Shown: positions 1 to 7,272, counted from the stretch's first letter. The stretch is DNA of 21,503 bases from Burkholderiaceae bacterium (GCA_031276435.1 JAISNB010000105.1:1-21503), one strand, 5' to 3'. Numbers and translations are program-made. The notes: generated by a model from the sequence alone, not told the origin.

Positions 1-419
1 TTGCCCGCCAGCATGTAGGCCGAGCACGGCCAAAATGGCAGTTTGAGCCAGCCCGCCACGGCGCAGAGCGGGTCGCCAATGATGGGCAAGAAGGCGAACA
101 GGCAGGCTTTTGGTCCCAGGCGGCGCAGCCAGTGCAGCGCGCGCAGGTGCGTGGGCGAGTGGCGCCAGCGATCGATCACGGCGTGCGCGCCGCGTCCCAT
201 GCACCAGGTGAGCATGCCGCCCAGGGTGTTGCCCGCGGTGGCCACGCCAATGGCGGGCCAGAACAGCGCCGGGGCGAGTTTGACCAGTCCGAACACGGCT
301 GGCTCCGATCCCATGGGCAGCAGCGTGGCCGAGGCAAAGGCCACCACAAAGACGGTGGACAGTCCATGCTCTGGCAAGGCCAGCCAGTTGAGCAGCGGTT
401 GCAGCCAGGTTGCTTCCAT
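1..419 (-). CDS. yqaA: YqaA/DedA-like inner-membrane protein, N-terminal part (runs off the left edge)
   Basis: The reverse strand opens with ATG at 417-419 and stays open to the edge, giving about 139 residues beginning MEATWLQPLLNWLALPEHG. Visible landmarks are a hydrophobic stretch with SATLLPMGSEPAVF, then GNTLGGMLTWCMGR, then LHWLRRLGPKACLFAFLPIIGDPLCAVAGW. These are the conserved blocks of the YqaA branch of the DedA / SNARE-associated (VTT) membrane proteins. Family members sit in the inner membrane and some DedA proteins work in lipid carrier flipping or envelope homeostasis; the role of YqaA itself is not established. YqaA proteins are usually about 140-200 residues, so only a short C-terminus is probably missing. 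It is divergent from dusB, with a 425-bp gap between the two starts. Family assignment is firm; function is open. Confidence 0.85.
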   Translation of the reverse strand, partial: MEATWLQPLLNWLALPEHGLSTVFVVAFASATLLPMGSEPAVFGLVKLAPALFWPAIGVATAGNTLGGMLTWCMGRGAHAVIDRWRHSPTHLRALHWLRRLGPKACLFAFLPIIGDPLCAVAGWLKLPFWPCSAYMLAG

Positions 420-844
420 AGGTGCGTCCAGTTTAGGGCCTGCGGGTGCAAGCGGCGCGCAAGGTTGGCGCGGCGGCGTCGCCTGCGGTTGGTGGCGGCC
501 AGGCGTTTGCGCCGCGTTCTGATGGGCGCGGTGCAGGTGGCCGCCTTGCGCTTCACGTGACAAGAAAGGACGTTTCGTGAACACCTTGTGCCAGTACGCA
601 CGGTTTCAGTGGCTGGGGCTTCAAGCGTTTTGTTCCCCCGCGTTCTTTTGGGGTTTGCGCTGGCGCGCGATCGGGCAGACGGCGCACAGCCTTTTGAGCG
701 GCCCACGCGCTGGCAAGGAGACAGGCGCGGGCGGCCCAAAGTGATTGTCGGATTTCCAAGCAAGTAAAATCTGGCGTTCCACGCTTTCTGGCGCGCCACC
801 GGCTTTTTGCCGCGTGCGCGCCGCTCCAACGCCTCCCTTTTTCG
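420..844. other. Gene-poor divergent intergenic region between yqaA and dusB
   Basis: This 425-bp stretch has no gene I can support with confidence. It does contain a 55-codon plus-strand frame, GTG at 577 to TGA at 742-744, with an AAAGGA element 6 nt before the start. The translation begins MNTLCQYARFQWLGL and matches no family I know, so it is only a candidate small protein. A TAAAAT hexamer lies at 765-770 on the plus strand, but the only nearby TTGTCG (745-750) is 14 bp away, too close for a good sigma70 promoter. On the minus strand a TAAACT hexamer occupies 430-435, upstream of yqaA. I see no tRNA, terminator or obvious RNA gene. Confidence 0.4.
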
Positions 845-1894
845 ATGCAGATCGGCCCCTTTTTTCTTGACAGTCCGGTGTTTGTCGCGCCCATGGCGGG
901 CGTGAGCGACCGCCCGTTTCGCCAACTGTGCCGCCGCCTGGGCGCGGGGCACGCAACCAGCGAGATGATTTCCGCGAACAAGGGTTTGCGCCACACCGCC
1001 AAAACCCTGCGCCGCGCCGATCATGCGGGCGAGCCTGGCCCGATTGCGGTGCAGATTGTTGGCACCGAGCCAGCCGCCATGGCCGAGGCCGCGCTGCACA
1101 ACATTGATCTTGGCGCGCAAATCATCGACATCAACATGGGCTGCCCGGCCAGAAAGGTTTGCCATCGGTGGGCCGGTTCGGCCCTGATGCAGGACGAGCC
1201 GCTGGCGCTGTCCATCATCGAGGCCGTGGTGGCCGCCTGCGCGCCGCGCGGCGTGCCCGTGACGCTGAAGATGCGCACCGGGTGGGACGCGCGCCACAAG
1301 AACGCCGTGGCGCTGGCGCGCGCCGCCGAAAGCGCCGGTGTGCAAATGATTGCCGTGCACGGACGCACGCGCGAGCAGGGTTACAAGGGCCAGGCCGAAT
1401 ACCAGAGCATTGCCGCCGTCAAGGCGGCTGTGTGCGTGCCCGTGGTGGCCAATGGCGACATCGACTCGCCCGACAAGGCGCGCGCCGTATTGCAGGCCAC
1501 GGGGGCCGATGCCGTGATGATTGGCCGCGCCGCCCAGGGCCGCCCCTGGATTTTCCGGGAGGTGGCGCATTTTCTGGCCACCGGGCGCCGCCTGGCGCCG
1601 CCGCTGGTGTTGGAGGCGCGGCATCTTGTGCTCGCGCACCTGCAAGCGCACTGGCACCTGTATGGCGAATGGGCTGGCGTGCGCTCGGCGCGCAAGCACA
1701 TCGGCTGGTATGTGCGCGGCCTGCCCGCTGGCGATGCCTTGCGCGCGCGCGTCAACGCGCTCGAAAGCGCCAGGGCGCAGCAACAGGCCGTGGATGCGTA
1801 TTTCATGCGGCTGGCCCAGACCCGCGAACGGTTGCCCGACGCTGCCGACGCCACCGCGTGCGCGCCACAATCGCTGGAGGAGTCCAGGCCATGA
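845..1894 (+). CDS. dusB: tRNA-dihydrouridine synthase DusB
   Basis: The 349-residue flavoenzyme reduces specific uridines in the tRNA D-loop to dihydrouridine using FMN and NADPH. The start MQIGPFFLDSPVFVAPMAGV aligns with the usual DusB opening. The FMN barrel motif APMAGVSDRPFR lies at residues 15-26. The catalytic cysteine is C100, within NMGCPARKV. LKMRTGW (141-147), VHGRTREQGYKG (171-182), ANGDI (202-206) and IGRAAQGRPW (226-235) complete the substrate and phosphate-binding parts. The C-terminal third is the helical tRNA-binding domain. There is no clear Shine-Dalgarno before ATG 845, only a pyrimidine-rich stretch, so translation may be weak or leaderless. The stop overlaps the fis start as ATGA, the classical dusB-fis operon. 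DusB rather than DusA or DusC is favoured by the KVCHRWAGSALMQDE block and by fis next door. Confidence 0.96.
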   Translation: MQIGPFFLDSPVFVAPMAGVSDRPFRQLCRRLGAGHATSEMISANKGLRHTAKTLRRADHAGEPGPIAVQIVGTEPAAMAEAALHNIDLGAQIIDINMGCPARKVCHRWAGSALMQDEPLALSIIEAVVAACAPRGVPVTLKMRTGWDARHKNAVALARAAESAGVQMIAVHGRTREQGYKGQAEYQSIAAVKAAVCVPVVANGDIDSPDKARAVLQATGADAVMIGRAAQGRPWIFREVAHFLATGRRLAPPLVLEARHLVLAHLQAHWHLYGEWAGVRSARKHIGWYVRGLPAGDALRARVNALESARAQQQAVDAYFMRLAQTRERLPDAADATACAPQSLEESRP

Positions 1895-2124
1895 GCCGCC
1901 AGAACATCGACCACTGCGTGCGCGAAAGCCTGGAAGCCTATTTCCGCGATCTGGGCGCCGTCGAACCGGCCAACCTGTACGACATGATGGTCAAGGCGGT
2001 GGAAAAGCCGCTGCTGGAAGTCGTCATGGATCACAGCAGCCAGAACCAGAGCCGCGCCGCCGAATGGCTCGGCATGAACCGCAACACCTTGCGCAAAAAA
2101 CTGCTGGAGCACGGCCTGCTGTAG
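1891..2124 (+). CDS. fis: Fis family nucleoid-associated DNA-binding protein
   Basis: This 77-residue protein begins MSRQNIDHCVRESLEAYF and ends in a Fis-type helix-turn-helix, SQNQSRAAEWLGMNRNTLRKK, at about residues 50-70. Fis dimers bend DNA and modulate rRNA, tRNA and many growth-rate-dependent promoters. In gammaproteobacteria Fis is about 98 residues; betaproteobacterial homologues of about 75-80 residues, lacking the full N-terminal beta-hairpin that contacts recombinases, are normal, so this is not a truncation. The ATG at 1891 lies inside the dusB stop (ATGA, 4-bp overlap) with GGAGGAG at 1876-1882 upstream, which indicates translational coupling and co-transcription with dusB. purH follows after 74 bp in the same direction. 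Confidence 0.93.
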   Translation: MSRQNIDHCVRESLEAYFRDLGAVEPANLYDMMVKAVEKPLLEVVMDHSSQNQSRAAEWLGMNRNTLRKKLLEHGLL

Positions 2125-2198
2125 CCCAAGAGAGGAGCGCGCGCGTCGCGTGTGGTGCGCCCATTGTTTTTCAACTTTTTTGCATTGACGACCCGGAC

Positions 2199-3824
2199 AT
2201 GAACGCTCTTCTTTCCGTCTCCGATAAAACCGGCTTGCTCGACTTTGCCCGCGCGCTGCACGCGCTGGGCATGCGCCTTGTGTCCACCGGCGGCACCGCC
2301 CGCGTGCTGCAAGACGCTGGCCTGCCAGTCACTGAGGTGGCCGAACTCACCCGGTTTCCCGAAATGCTTGATGGCCGCGTGAAAACGCTGCACCCCAAGG
2401 TGCATGGCGGATTGCTGGCGCGGCGCGACCTGCCCGAACACCGCGCCGCCTTGCAGGCCCATGGCATCGAGGCCATCGACCTGCTGGTGGTCAACCTCTA
2501 TCCGTTCGAGGCCACCGTGGCAAAACCCGGCTGCACGCTGGCCGAGGCCATCGAGAACATCGACATCGGCGGGCCAGCCATGGTGCGCTCGGCGGCCAAG
2601 AACTGGAACCACGTGGCCGTGCTGACAGACCCGGCGCAATACGGCCAGGTGCTGCCCGAGCTGCAAGCCGGTGGCGGCAAGCTGTCGGACAAAACGCGCT
2701 TTGCGCTGGCCGTGGCCGCGTTCAACCGCATCAGCAACTACGACGCCGCCATCAGCGACTACCTCTCGGCCATCGACTTTGAGGCCAATTTGTCGCGCGG
2801 CGGCGAGGGCGGCGCGCCCGCGAAAATCCTGTTTCCGGCGCAAAGCAATGGCCGCTTCGTCAAATTGCAGGATTTGCGCTACGGCGAAAACCCGCACCAG
2901 CAGGCCGCGTTCTACCGCGACCTGCATCCCGCGCCCGGCTCGCTGGTCACCGCCGAACAGCTCCAGGGCAAGGCGTTGTCCTACAACAACATTGCCGATG
3001 CCGACGCCGCCTGGGAATGCGTCAAGCAGTGGGACGCGGCGGCAGTGGCAGCCTGCGTGATCGTCAAGCACGCCAACCCCTGCGGCGTGGCCCTGGGCGA
3101 GAGCGCGCTCCAGGCCTATCAAAAAGCCTTCCAGACCGATCCGACCAGCGCCTTCGGCGGCATCATCGCCTTCAACCAGGTCATTGATGAAGCCGCCGCC
3201 GCGCAAGTGGCCGGGCAGTTTGTCGAAGTGCTCATGGCGCCCGGCTTCACGCCCGGGGCGCTGGCCGTTTTCAAAACCAAGCCCAACGTGCGGCTGCTGC
3301 GCATTGACTTGTCTGGCGTGCGGCGCGATGGCCCAGGCGCGTGGGAGCGCGGCCACAACGCCATGGACATCAAGCGCGTCGGCTCGGGCCTGCTGATGCA
3401 GACCGCGGACCATCACGCGCTCCGGCTGGCCGATCTGAAAGTGGTCACGCGCAAGCAACCCACGCCCGCGCAGTTGCAGGATTTGCTGTTTGCCTGGAAG
3501 GTGGCGCAGTTTGTGAAAAGCAACGCCATCGTGTTCTGCAAGGACGGCATGACCATGGGCGTGGGCGCGGGGCAGATGAGCCGGCTGGACTCGGCCCGCA
3601 TTGCCAGCATCAAGGCCCGGGCCGCGGGCCTTGACTTGCAAGGCACGGCTGTGGCCAGCGACGCGTTTTTCCCGTTCCGCGACGGGCTGGACGTGGTGGC
3701 CGACGCGGGCGCTGCCTGCGTTATCCAGCCTGGCGGCTCCGTGCGCGATGCCGAGGTGATCGCCGCCGCCGACGAGCGCGGCGTCGCCATGGCGTTTTCA
3801 GGCGTGCGGCACTTCAGGCACTGA
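2199..3824 (+). CDS. purH: Bifunctional AICAR transformylase / IMP cyclohydrolase PurH
   Basis: The 541-residue cytosolic enzyme catalyses the last two steps of de novo purine synthesis, formylation of AICAR by 10-formyl-THF and ring closure to IMP. The N-terminal MGS-like cyclohydrolase domain (about residues 1-145) shows ALLSVSDKTG, STGGTARVL, RVKTLHPKVHGGLLARR and NIDIGGPAMVRSAAKN. The transformylase domain follows with LRYGENPHQ, the catalytic Lys-His in VIVKHANPCGVA, DPTSAFGGIIAFN, VKSNAIVFCKDGMTMGVGAGQMSR and SDAFFPFRDG, ending in VRHFRH. The frame is open far upstream, but the start MNALLSVSDKTGLLDFARAL at 2199 matches the family. Upstream DNA is T-rich with no strong ribosome-binding site. 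It is probably expressed with dusB-fis and is closed by the hairpin at 3835-3862. Confidence 0.97.
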   Translation: MNALLSVSDKTGLLDFARALHALGMRLVSTGGTARVLQDAGLPVTEVAELTRFPEMLDGRVKTLHPKVHGGLLARRDLPEHRAALQAHGIEAIDLLVVNLYPFEATVAKPGCTLAEAIENIDIGGPAMVRSAAKNWNHVAVLTDPAQYGQVLPELQAGGGKLSDKTRFALAVAAFNRISNYDAAISDYLSAIDFEANLSRGGEGGAPAKILFPAQSNGRFVKLQDLRYGENPHQQAAFYRDLHPAPGSLVTAEQLQGKALSYNNIADADAAWECVKQWDAAAVAACVIVKHANPCGVALGESALQAYQKAFQTDPTSAFGGIIAFNQVIDEAAAAQVAGQFVEVLMAPGFTPGALAVFKTKPNVRLLRIDLSGVRRDGPGAWERGHNAMDIKRVGSGLLMQTADHHALRLADLKVVTRKQPTPAQLQDLLFAWKVAQFVKSNAIVFCKDGMTMGVGAGQMSRLDSARIASIKARAAGLDLQGTAVASDAFFPFRDGLDVVADAGAACVIQPGGSVRDAEVIAAADERGVAMAFSGVRHFRH

Positions 3825-3834
3825 TAAAACAAAC

Positions 3835-3862
3835 GCGCGCCCGGCAAGAGTTGCGGGCGCGC
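3835..3862. terminator. Hairpin between convergent purH and the small secreted-protein gene
   Basis: GCGCGCCCG (3835-3843) pairs perfectly with CGGGCGCGC (3854-3862) around a 10-nt loop. CAA/TTG within that loop can extend the stem across a bulged G. On the minus strand the stem is followed by GTTTGTTTTATC, a reasonable U-tract for the minus-strand gene ending at 3963. On the plus strand it is followed by CAAAAAC, so for purH it would act as a 3'-end stabilising hairpin rather than a classical U-tract terminator. Confidence 0.6.
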
Positions 3863-3873
3863 CAAAAACACAG

Positions 3874-3952
3874 GGCGCCTGTGGCCTTCCCGAACGAAGC
3901 GGCGATGCGCGCAAAAACCGCGTGCCGCCACCGCCCCGGAAGGCCAGGCGCC
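3874..3952. repeat. Second, larger imperfect inverted repeat in the purH convergent region
   Basis: GGCGCCTGTGGCCTTCC (3874-3890) is complementary to GGAAGGCCAGGCGCC (3938-3952), with a 2-nt bulge in the left arm and a 47-nt spacer. It lies just before the stop of the minus-strand gene at 3963. Either transcript could fold it into a long-armed stem. It has no adjoining T-run, so I do not call it a terminator. Confidence 0.55.
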
Positions 3953-3962
3953 ATGCGCCGCG

Positions 3963-4268
3963 TTACTGGCAGCGCGAGGGATACAGCGTGCAATCCACGC
4001 CGTCCGAGTTGTAGACATGGCCCGGATCGCGCGGCCATCTCTGCGACTTGTCGACCGTCTTGATTTCAAGCGGCTTGAGCATGTTCAAATCCACCGGCTT
4101 GGTCTCCGGGGCGACGGCCTGGGGCGTGACCTTGACAGGTTCGGTGATGCGTTTGCTTTGTGCAGCGGAGGCGGCAGGCGCGGCGGCCTGCGCCGTGGCA
4201 GCCTCTTGCGCCAATGTGGTCAAGGGCGCGATCAACACCGCAGCCCAGGCAAGCGTGGACCATTTCAT
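3963..4268 (-). CDS. Small secreted or periplasmic protein of unknown function
   Basis: The frame is open from 4319, but the start at 4268 is preferred: AGGAG (4278-4282 on the minus strand) sits 9 nt before this ATG, and the product then begins with a textbook signal peptide, MKWSTLAWAAVLIAPLTTLAQ. The 101-residue product has the signal sequence at about residues 1-22 and an Ala-rich linker to about residue 36. The remaining polar domain ends in WPRDPGHVYNSDGVDCTLYPSRCQ-like sequence, with two cysteines (C95, C100 by my count) that could form a disulfide. I do not recognise a family. There is no lipobox, so a soluble exported protein is the simplest reading. It is downstream of the phosphatase gene on the same strand, separated by 122 bp containing an inverted repeat, so it may have its own control. 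Confidence 0.75.
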   Translation of the reverse strand: MKWSTLAWAAVLIAPLTTLAQEAATAQAAAPAASAAQSKRITEPVKVTPQAVAPETKPVDLNMLKPLEIKTVDKSQRWPRDPGHVYNSDGVDCTLYPSRCQ

Positions 4269-4296
4269 GATGATTTTCTCCTGATAAATCAAGGGG

Positions 4297-4330
4297 TTCA
4301 GCCGCGATCTTATAGCCACTGGCGGCTGAA
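4297..4330. repeat. Perfect 9-bp inverted repeat in the leader of the small secreted-protein gene
   Basis: TTCAGCCGC (4297-4305) and GCGGCTGAA (4322-4330) are exact reverse complements separated by 16 nt. The repeat lies between the phosphatase stop (4391) and the ribosome-binding site of the minus-strand gene that starts at 4268. It has no T-run after it on the minus strand, so an operator or 5'-leader hairpin is as likely as a terminator for the ffh-phosphatase transcript. Confidence 0.5.
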
Positions 4331-4390
4331 GTCTGCATTTTCAGGCGCGCGCTGTGGGCGCAAACTGACAATGCGGCGCGCGGCTTGAAG

Positions 4391-4948
4391 TCAAGCGCCC
4401 GCGGCGGCGCCGGGGCCGTCGCCTTCTGCCAGCACCCGCAAAAGCCCCCGGCAGGCGTCTTCGGCCAGGTCGAGCACGCGCTCGAAACTGGCCGGGCCGC
4501 CGTAGTACGGGTCGGGCACTTCGTCAACCGTGTATTGCGTGCAAAAGTCGGTCAGGCGATGCATTTTGTGCCGCTGCTGGTCCGGGCAAACGGCGCGCGC
4601 GTGGCACTCGTTGACCGCGTCCATCAGCAGCACCAGATCGAATTGCACAAAGTCGCGCGCCCGCAAGTGCCGGGCGCGTTGCGCGCTCAAGTCGTAACCG
4701 CGGCGCGCGGCATGCGCCTGGGCGCGCCTGTCTGGTGCCTCGCCCACGTGGTAGTCGTGCGTTCCGGCCGAGTCCACCTGGATGCGATCGGCCAGATGGG
4801 CATCGTCCACCATTTTCTGCAACACGCCATGCGCCGTGGGGCTGCGGCAGATGTTGCCCATGCACACCATGAGCACGCGCACGGGCCGCCGCGCGTCTTT
4901 CAGGTGCGCCAGATCAGGCGCGCGTTTTGTTGTGCTGGATGGCGGCAT
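4391..4948 (-). CDS. Low-molecular-weight protein tyrosine phosphatase
   Basis: This 185-residue cytoplasmic enzyme hydrolyses phosphotyrosine through a cysteinyl-phosphate intermediate. The P-loop signature C-x5-R-S appears as CMGNICRSPTAHG, with nucleophile C29 and R35 following the strand VRVLMV. The general-acid loop is DPYYGG with D146. VDSAGTHDYHVGEAPDRRA (59-77) and RARHLRARDFVQFDLVLLMD are the usual connecting blocks. The sequence resembles the stand-alone housekeeping type (about 150-165 residues) with about 20 extra N-terminal residues and an Ala/Gly-rich tail. No Wzc-like kinase is adjacent, so a capsule-system role is not supported. It starts 36 bp after the ffh stop on the same strand and is probably co-transcribed with it. 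The exact start within the first 20 codons is uncertain. Confidence 0.93.
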   Translation of the reverse strand: MPPSSTTKRAPDLAHLKDARRPVRVLMVCMGNICRSPTAHGVLQKMVDDAHLADRIQVDSAGTHDYHVGEAPDRRAQAHAARRGYDLSAQRARHLRARDFVQFDLVLLMDAVNECHARAVCPDQQRHKMHRLTDFCTQYTVDEVPDPYYGGPASFERVLDLAEDACRGLLRVLAEGDGPGAAAGA

Positions 4949-4984
4949 GGCGGCTGCTGGCTGCTGCGACTCTACTGGCGCGCG

Positions 4985-6379
4985 TCAAAACGGCAGCCTG
5001 GGGCCGCCACCGCCCAGCAGACCTGGCAGGCCCTGGGCGCCTCCCATGCGGCGCATGAGCTTCATCAGGCCAGCGCCACCGCCTTTCAGTTGTTTGACCA
5101 TGCCGCGCATTTGTTCGAATTCCTTGAGCAGGCGATTGACCTCCTGCACCTGCACGCCCGCGCCCGCGGCAATGCGCCGCTTGCGGCTGGCTTTGAGCAG
5201 ATCGGGCTTGCGGCGCTCTTCCGGCGTCATGCTGTTGATGATGCCTTCCTTGCGCCGGATGTCTTTTTCGGCGCGCGCCAGATCGGTTTCGCTGGCCTTG
5301 CCCGCCAGTTGCGCGGGCAGCTTGTCCATCAGGCTGGACAGTCCGCCCATTTGCTTCATTTGCTGCAACTGGCCCAGAAAGTCAGACAGATCGAAGCTGT
5401 TGCCCTTCTTGATTTTTTCGGCCAGCTTGCGCGCCGCCGCCACATCGACATTGGCCGTGACCTGCTCGACCAGCGCCACCACGTCGCCCATGCCCAGGAT
5501 GCGGCCCGCGTGGCGCTCGGCATCGAACACTTCCAGGCCGTCGATCTTTTCGCTCACCCCGGCAAACTTGATGGGCGCGCCGGTGATTTGCCGCACCGAC
5601 AGCGCCGCGCCGCCGCGCGCGTCGCCGTCCATCTTGGTGAGCACGATGCCTGTCAGCGGCAGCGCGTCCCTGAAGGCTTTGGCGGTGTTGGCCGCGTCCT
5701 GGCCCTGCATGGCGTCCACCACGAACAGGACTTCTGCCGGATCGAGCGCCGCGTGCAGGGCCTGGATTTCGCGCATCAGGGCTTCGTCAACGGCCAGGCG
5801 GCCCGCCGTATCGACCAGCAGCACGTCGTAGAAATGCCTTTTGGCGTAATCCAGCGCCGCGCGCGCAATGTCCAGCGGTTTTTGCTCGGGCGTGGAGGCA
5901 AACCAGTCGGCTCCCGCCTGCGCCGTCACGCTCTTGAGCTGCTCGATGGCCGCCGGGCGGTACACGTCGCCCGAGACGGTGAGCACTTTTTTCTTGCGCT
6001 TCTGGATCAGGTGCCGCGCCAGCTTGGCCGTGGTGGTGGTCTTGCCCGCGCCTTGCAGGCCAGCCATCAGGATCACCGCGGGTGGCTGCACCGCCAGATG
6101 GATGTCGCTGATGCCCTCGCCCATGGTGGCGGCCAGTTCGCGGTTGACAATGCCCACCAGCGCCTGTCCGGGCTTGAGGCTGCCCAGCACCTCCTGGCCC
6201 AGGGCCTTTTCCTTGACGCGCGCCACAAAGTCGCGCACCACGGGCAGGGCCACATCGGCCTCCAGCAAGGCCATGCGCACTTCGCGCAACATGTCCTGCA
6301 CGTTGCCCTCGGTAATGCGTGCCTGGCCGCTGACCTGCTTGACCAGGCGCGAGAGTTTTTCGGTAAGGGCTGAGGCCAT
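4985..6379 (-). CDS. ffh: Signal recognition particle GTPase Ffh (SRP54)
   Basis: The 464-residue product binds 4.5S RNA and signal peptides of nascent membrane proteins and delivers ribosomes to FtsY. Domains in order: the N helical bundle (MASALTEKLSRLVKQVSG), then the G domain with GLQGAGKTTTT (P-loop), SGDVYRPAAIEQL, LLVDTAGRLAVDE (G3), TKMDGDARGGAAL (G4) and GVSEKIDGLEVFD. The methionine-rich M domain has FLGQLQQMKQMGGLSSLMDKLP, the RNA-binding block SRKRRIAAGAGVQVQEVNRLLK and a Gly/Met-rich tail. The reading frame is open upstream to 6943, but ATG 6379 is the family start and has AAAGG just before it. It is divergent from the CcsA-like gene and heads a minus-strand unit with the phosphatase gene. 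Confidence 0.97.
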   Translation of the reverse strand: MASALTEKLSRLVKQVSGQARITEGNVQDMLREVRMALLEADVALPVVRDFVARVKEKALGQEVLGSLKPGQALVGIVNRELAATMGEGISDIHLAVQPPAVILMAGLQGAGKTTTTAKLARHLIQKRKKKVLTVSGDVYRPAAIEQLKSVTAQAGADWFASTPEQKPLDIARAALDYAKRHFYDVLLVDTAGRLAVDEALMREIQALHAALDPAEVLFVVDAMQGQDAANTAKAFRDALPLTGIVLTKMDGDARGGAALSVRQITGAPIKFAGVSEKIDGLEVFDAERHAGRILGMGDVVALVEQVTANVDVAAARKLAEKIKKGNSFDLSDFLGQLQQMKQMGGLSSLMDKLPAQLAGKASETDLARAEKDIRRKEGIINSMTPEERRKPDLLKASRKRRIAAGAGVQVQEVNRLLKEFEQMRGMVKQLKGGGAGLMKLMRRMGGAQGLPGLLGGGGPRLPF

Positions 6380-6425
6380 TTTTTTGCCTTTCGCTGCGCG
6401 CGCAAGGCGCAAAATGCTTTGATCG

Positions 6426-6448
6426 GGCAGCGCGCGGCGCGCTCTGCC
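6426..6448. promoter_or_regulatory. Near-perfect GC-rich palindrome between the divergent ffh and CcsA-like genes
   Basis: GGCAGCGCGC (6426-6435) and GCGCTCTGCC (6439-6448) pair at 9 of 10 positions around GGC. The element lies in the 89-bp gap between the two divergent starts, so it could be a shared operator or a leader structure. No known regulator motif is recognised. Confidence 0.35.
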
Positions 6449-6455
6449 AAGCCGG

Positions 6456-6461
6456 TAAACT
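6456..6461 (+). promoter_or_regulatory. Candidate -10 element of the CcsA-like/pilSR operon
   Basis: TAAACT ends 7 nt before ATG 6469, the distance at which transcription would start on the A of the start codon, giving a leaderless mRNA. No convincing -35 hexamer is seen 16-18 bp upstream, so this is a weak call based on position and sequence only. Confidence 0.3.
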
Positions 6462-6468
6462 TGAGGCC

Positions 6469-7272
6469 ATGATTTTAGCCAGCGCCTCTTTCCTTGGCAT
6501 GCTGCTTGGCGTCGGCGCGGCGCTGGCCTATGCCGTGCCCGCCCTGGGCGCGCGCGCGCTGGGCGTCCCGACGGCGCGGCGCATGCTGCTGCTGGCCTGG
6601 GCGCTGCACGCCAGCCTGATTGCCTGGTCGCTGCTGGCCGCGCCGTCGCGTTTTGGCTTTGCGCCCGCGCTGTCGGTGACGGTGTGGCTGGTGCTGACCG
6701 TGTACCTGATCGAAAACCATGTCTACCCGCAACTGGGCGCGCGCTGGATCTGGGCGGGCTTTGGCAGCGTGGCCATTGTGCTGGCCGCGCTGTTTCCCGG
6801 CGCGCTGCTGCCGCGCACCTCCTCGCCCTGGCTGCCGCTGCACTGGGCGCTGGGCATTGCTGCCTATGGCATGTTTGCCGCCGCCGTGGCGCACGCCTGG
6901 CTGATAACGCGGCAAGAGCGGCAAATGCGCCATGGCGAGACATCGGGCGGTCCCCCGCTGCTGACGCTGGAGCGGCTGATGTTCCGTTTCGTCTGGGCCG
7001 GTTTTGTCTTGCTGTCGCTGACCTTGCTGGCGGGCCTGCTGTTTGGCGAGGCGCTTTACGGCAGCTCGCAGCCCAAGTGGCGCTGGGATCACAAGCGCGT
7101 GTTCACGCTGCTGTCGTGGCTGGTTTTTGCCGTACTGCTGGCCGGGCGCTCCAGATTGGGCTGGCGCGGCAGGCGCGCGGTGCATGTGCTGTACATCGGC
7201 GCGGCGCTGCTGCTGCTGGGGTACGCAGGCTCGCGCTTCGTGCTGGAGGTTTTGCTGGGCCGCGCGACATGA
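6469..7272 (+). CDS. CcsA/HemX-like cytochrome c biogenesis membrane protein
   Basis: This 267-residue protein is almost entirely hydrophobic, with about eight predicted membrane segments. Its blocks fit the CcsA/YpjD/HemX branch of the cytochrome c assembly family: LHASLIAW (H47), LPLHWALGIAAYG (H125), FVWAGFVLLSLTLLAGL, KWRWDHKRVFTLLSWLVF (H208) and RRAVHVLYIGA (H239). In true CcsA proteins such histidines handle haem during export. Members located next to ffh are widespread in beta- and gammaproteobacteria, but their exact job (haem transport, or regulation of haem synthesis) is not settled. The stop overlaps the next ATG (ATGA at 7269), so the gene heads a tightly coupled chain that ends with pilR and ampD. 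Family is clear, specific function is not. Confidence 0.88.
   Translation: MILASASFLGMLLGVGAALAYAVPALGARALGVPTARRMLLLAWALHASLIAWSLLAAPSRFGFAPALSVTVWLVLTVYLIENHVYPQLGARWIWAGFGSVAIVLAALFPGALLPRTSSPWLPLHWALGIAAYGMFAAAVAHAWLITRQERQMRHGETSGGPPLLTLERLMFRFVWAGFVLLSLTLLAGLLFGEALYGSSQPKWRWDHKRVFTLLSWLVFAVLLAGRSRLGWRGRRAVHVLYIGAALLLLGYAGSRFVLEVLLGRAT

Noticed and set aside
745..770. TTGTCG and TAAAAT as a dusB promoter
   Set aside because: The spacer is only 14 bp.
176..1870. 564-codon minus-strand frame across the yqaA-dusB gap and dusB
   Set aside because: It overlaps dusB and the yqaA start in other frames and has no motif or ribosome-binding site.
1891..2124. Fis looks truncated compared with the 98-residue enterobacterial protein
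   Set aside because: Betaproteobacterial Fis proteins of about 75-80 residues are normal, and the gene has its own coupled start.
2031..3641. 536-codon open frame antisense to purH
   Set aside because: Shadow of purH; its His/Arg/Gln-rich translation shows no motif.
4385..6373. 662-codon plus-strand frame opposite the phosphatase gene and ffh
   Set aside because: Both minus-strand genes carry full signatures; the plus-strand translation is low-complexity His/Arg/Gln-rich.
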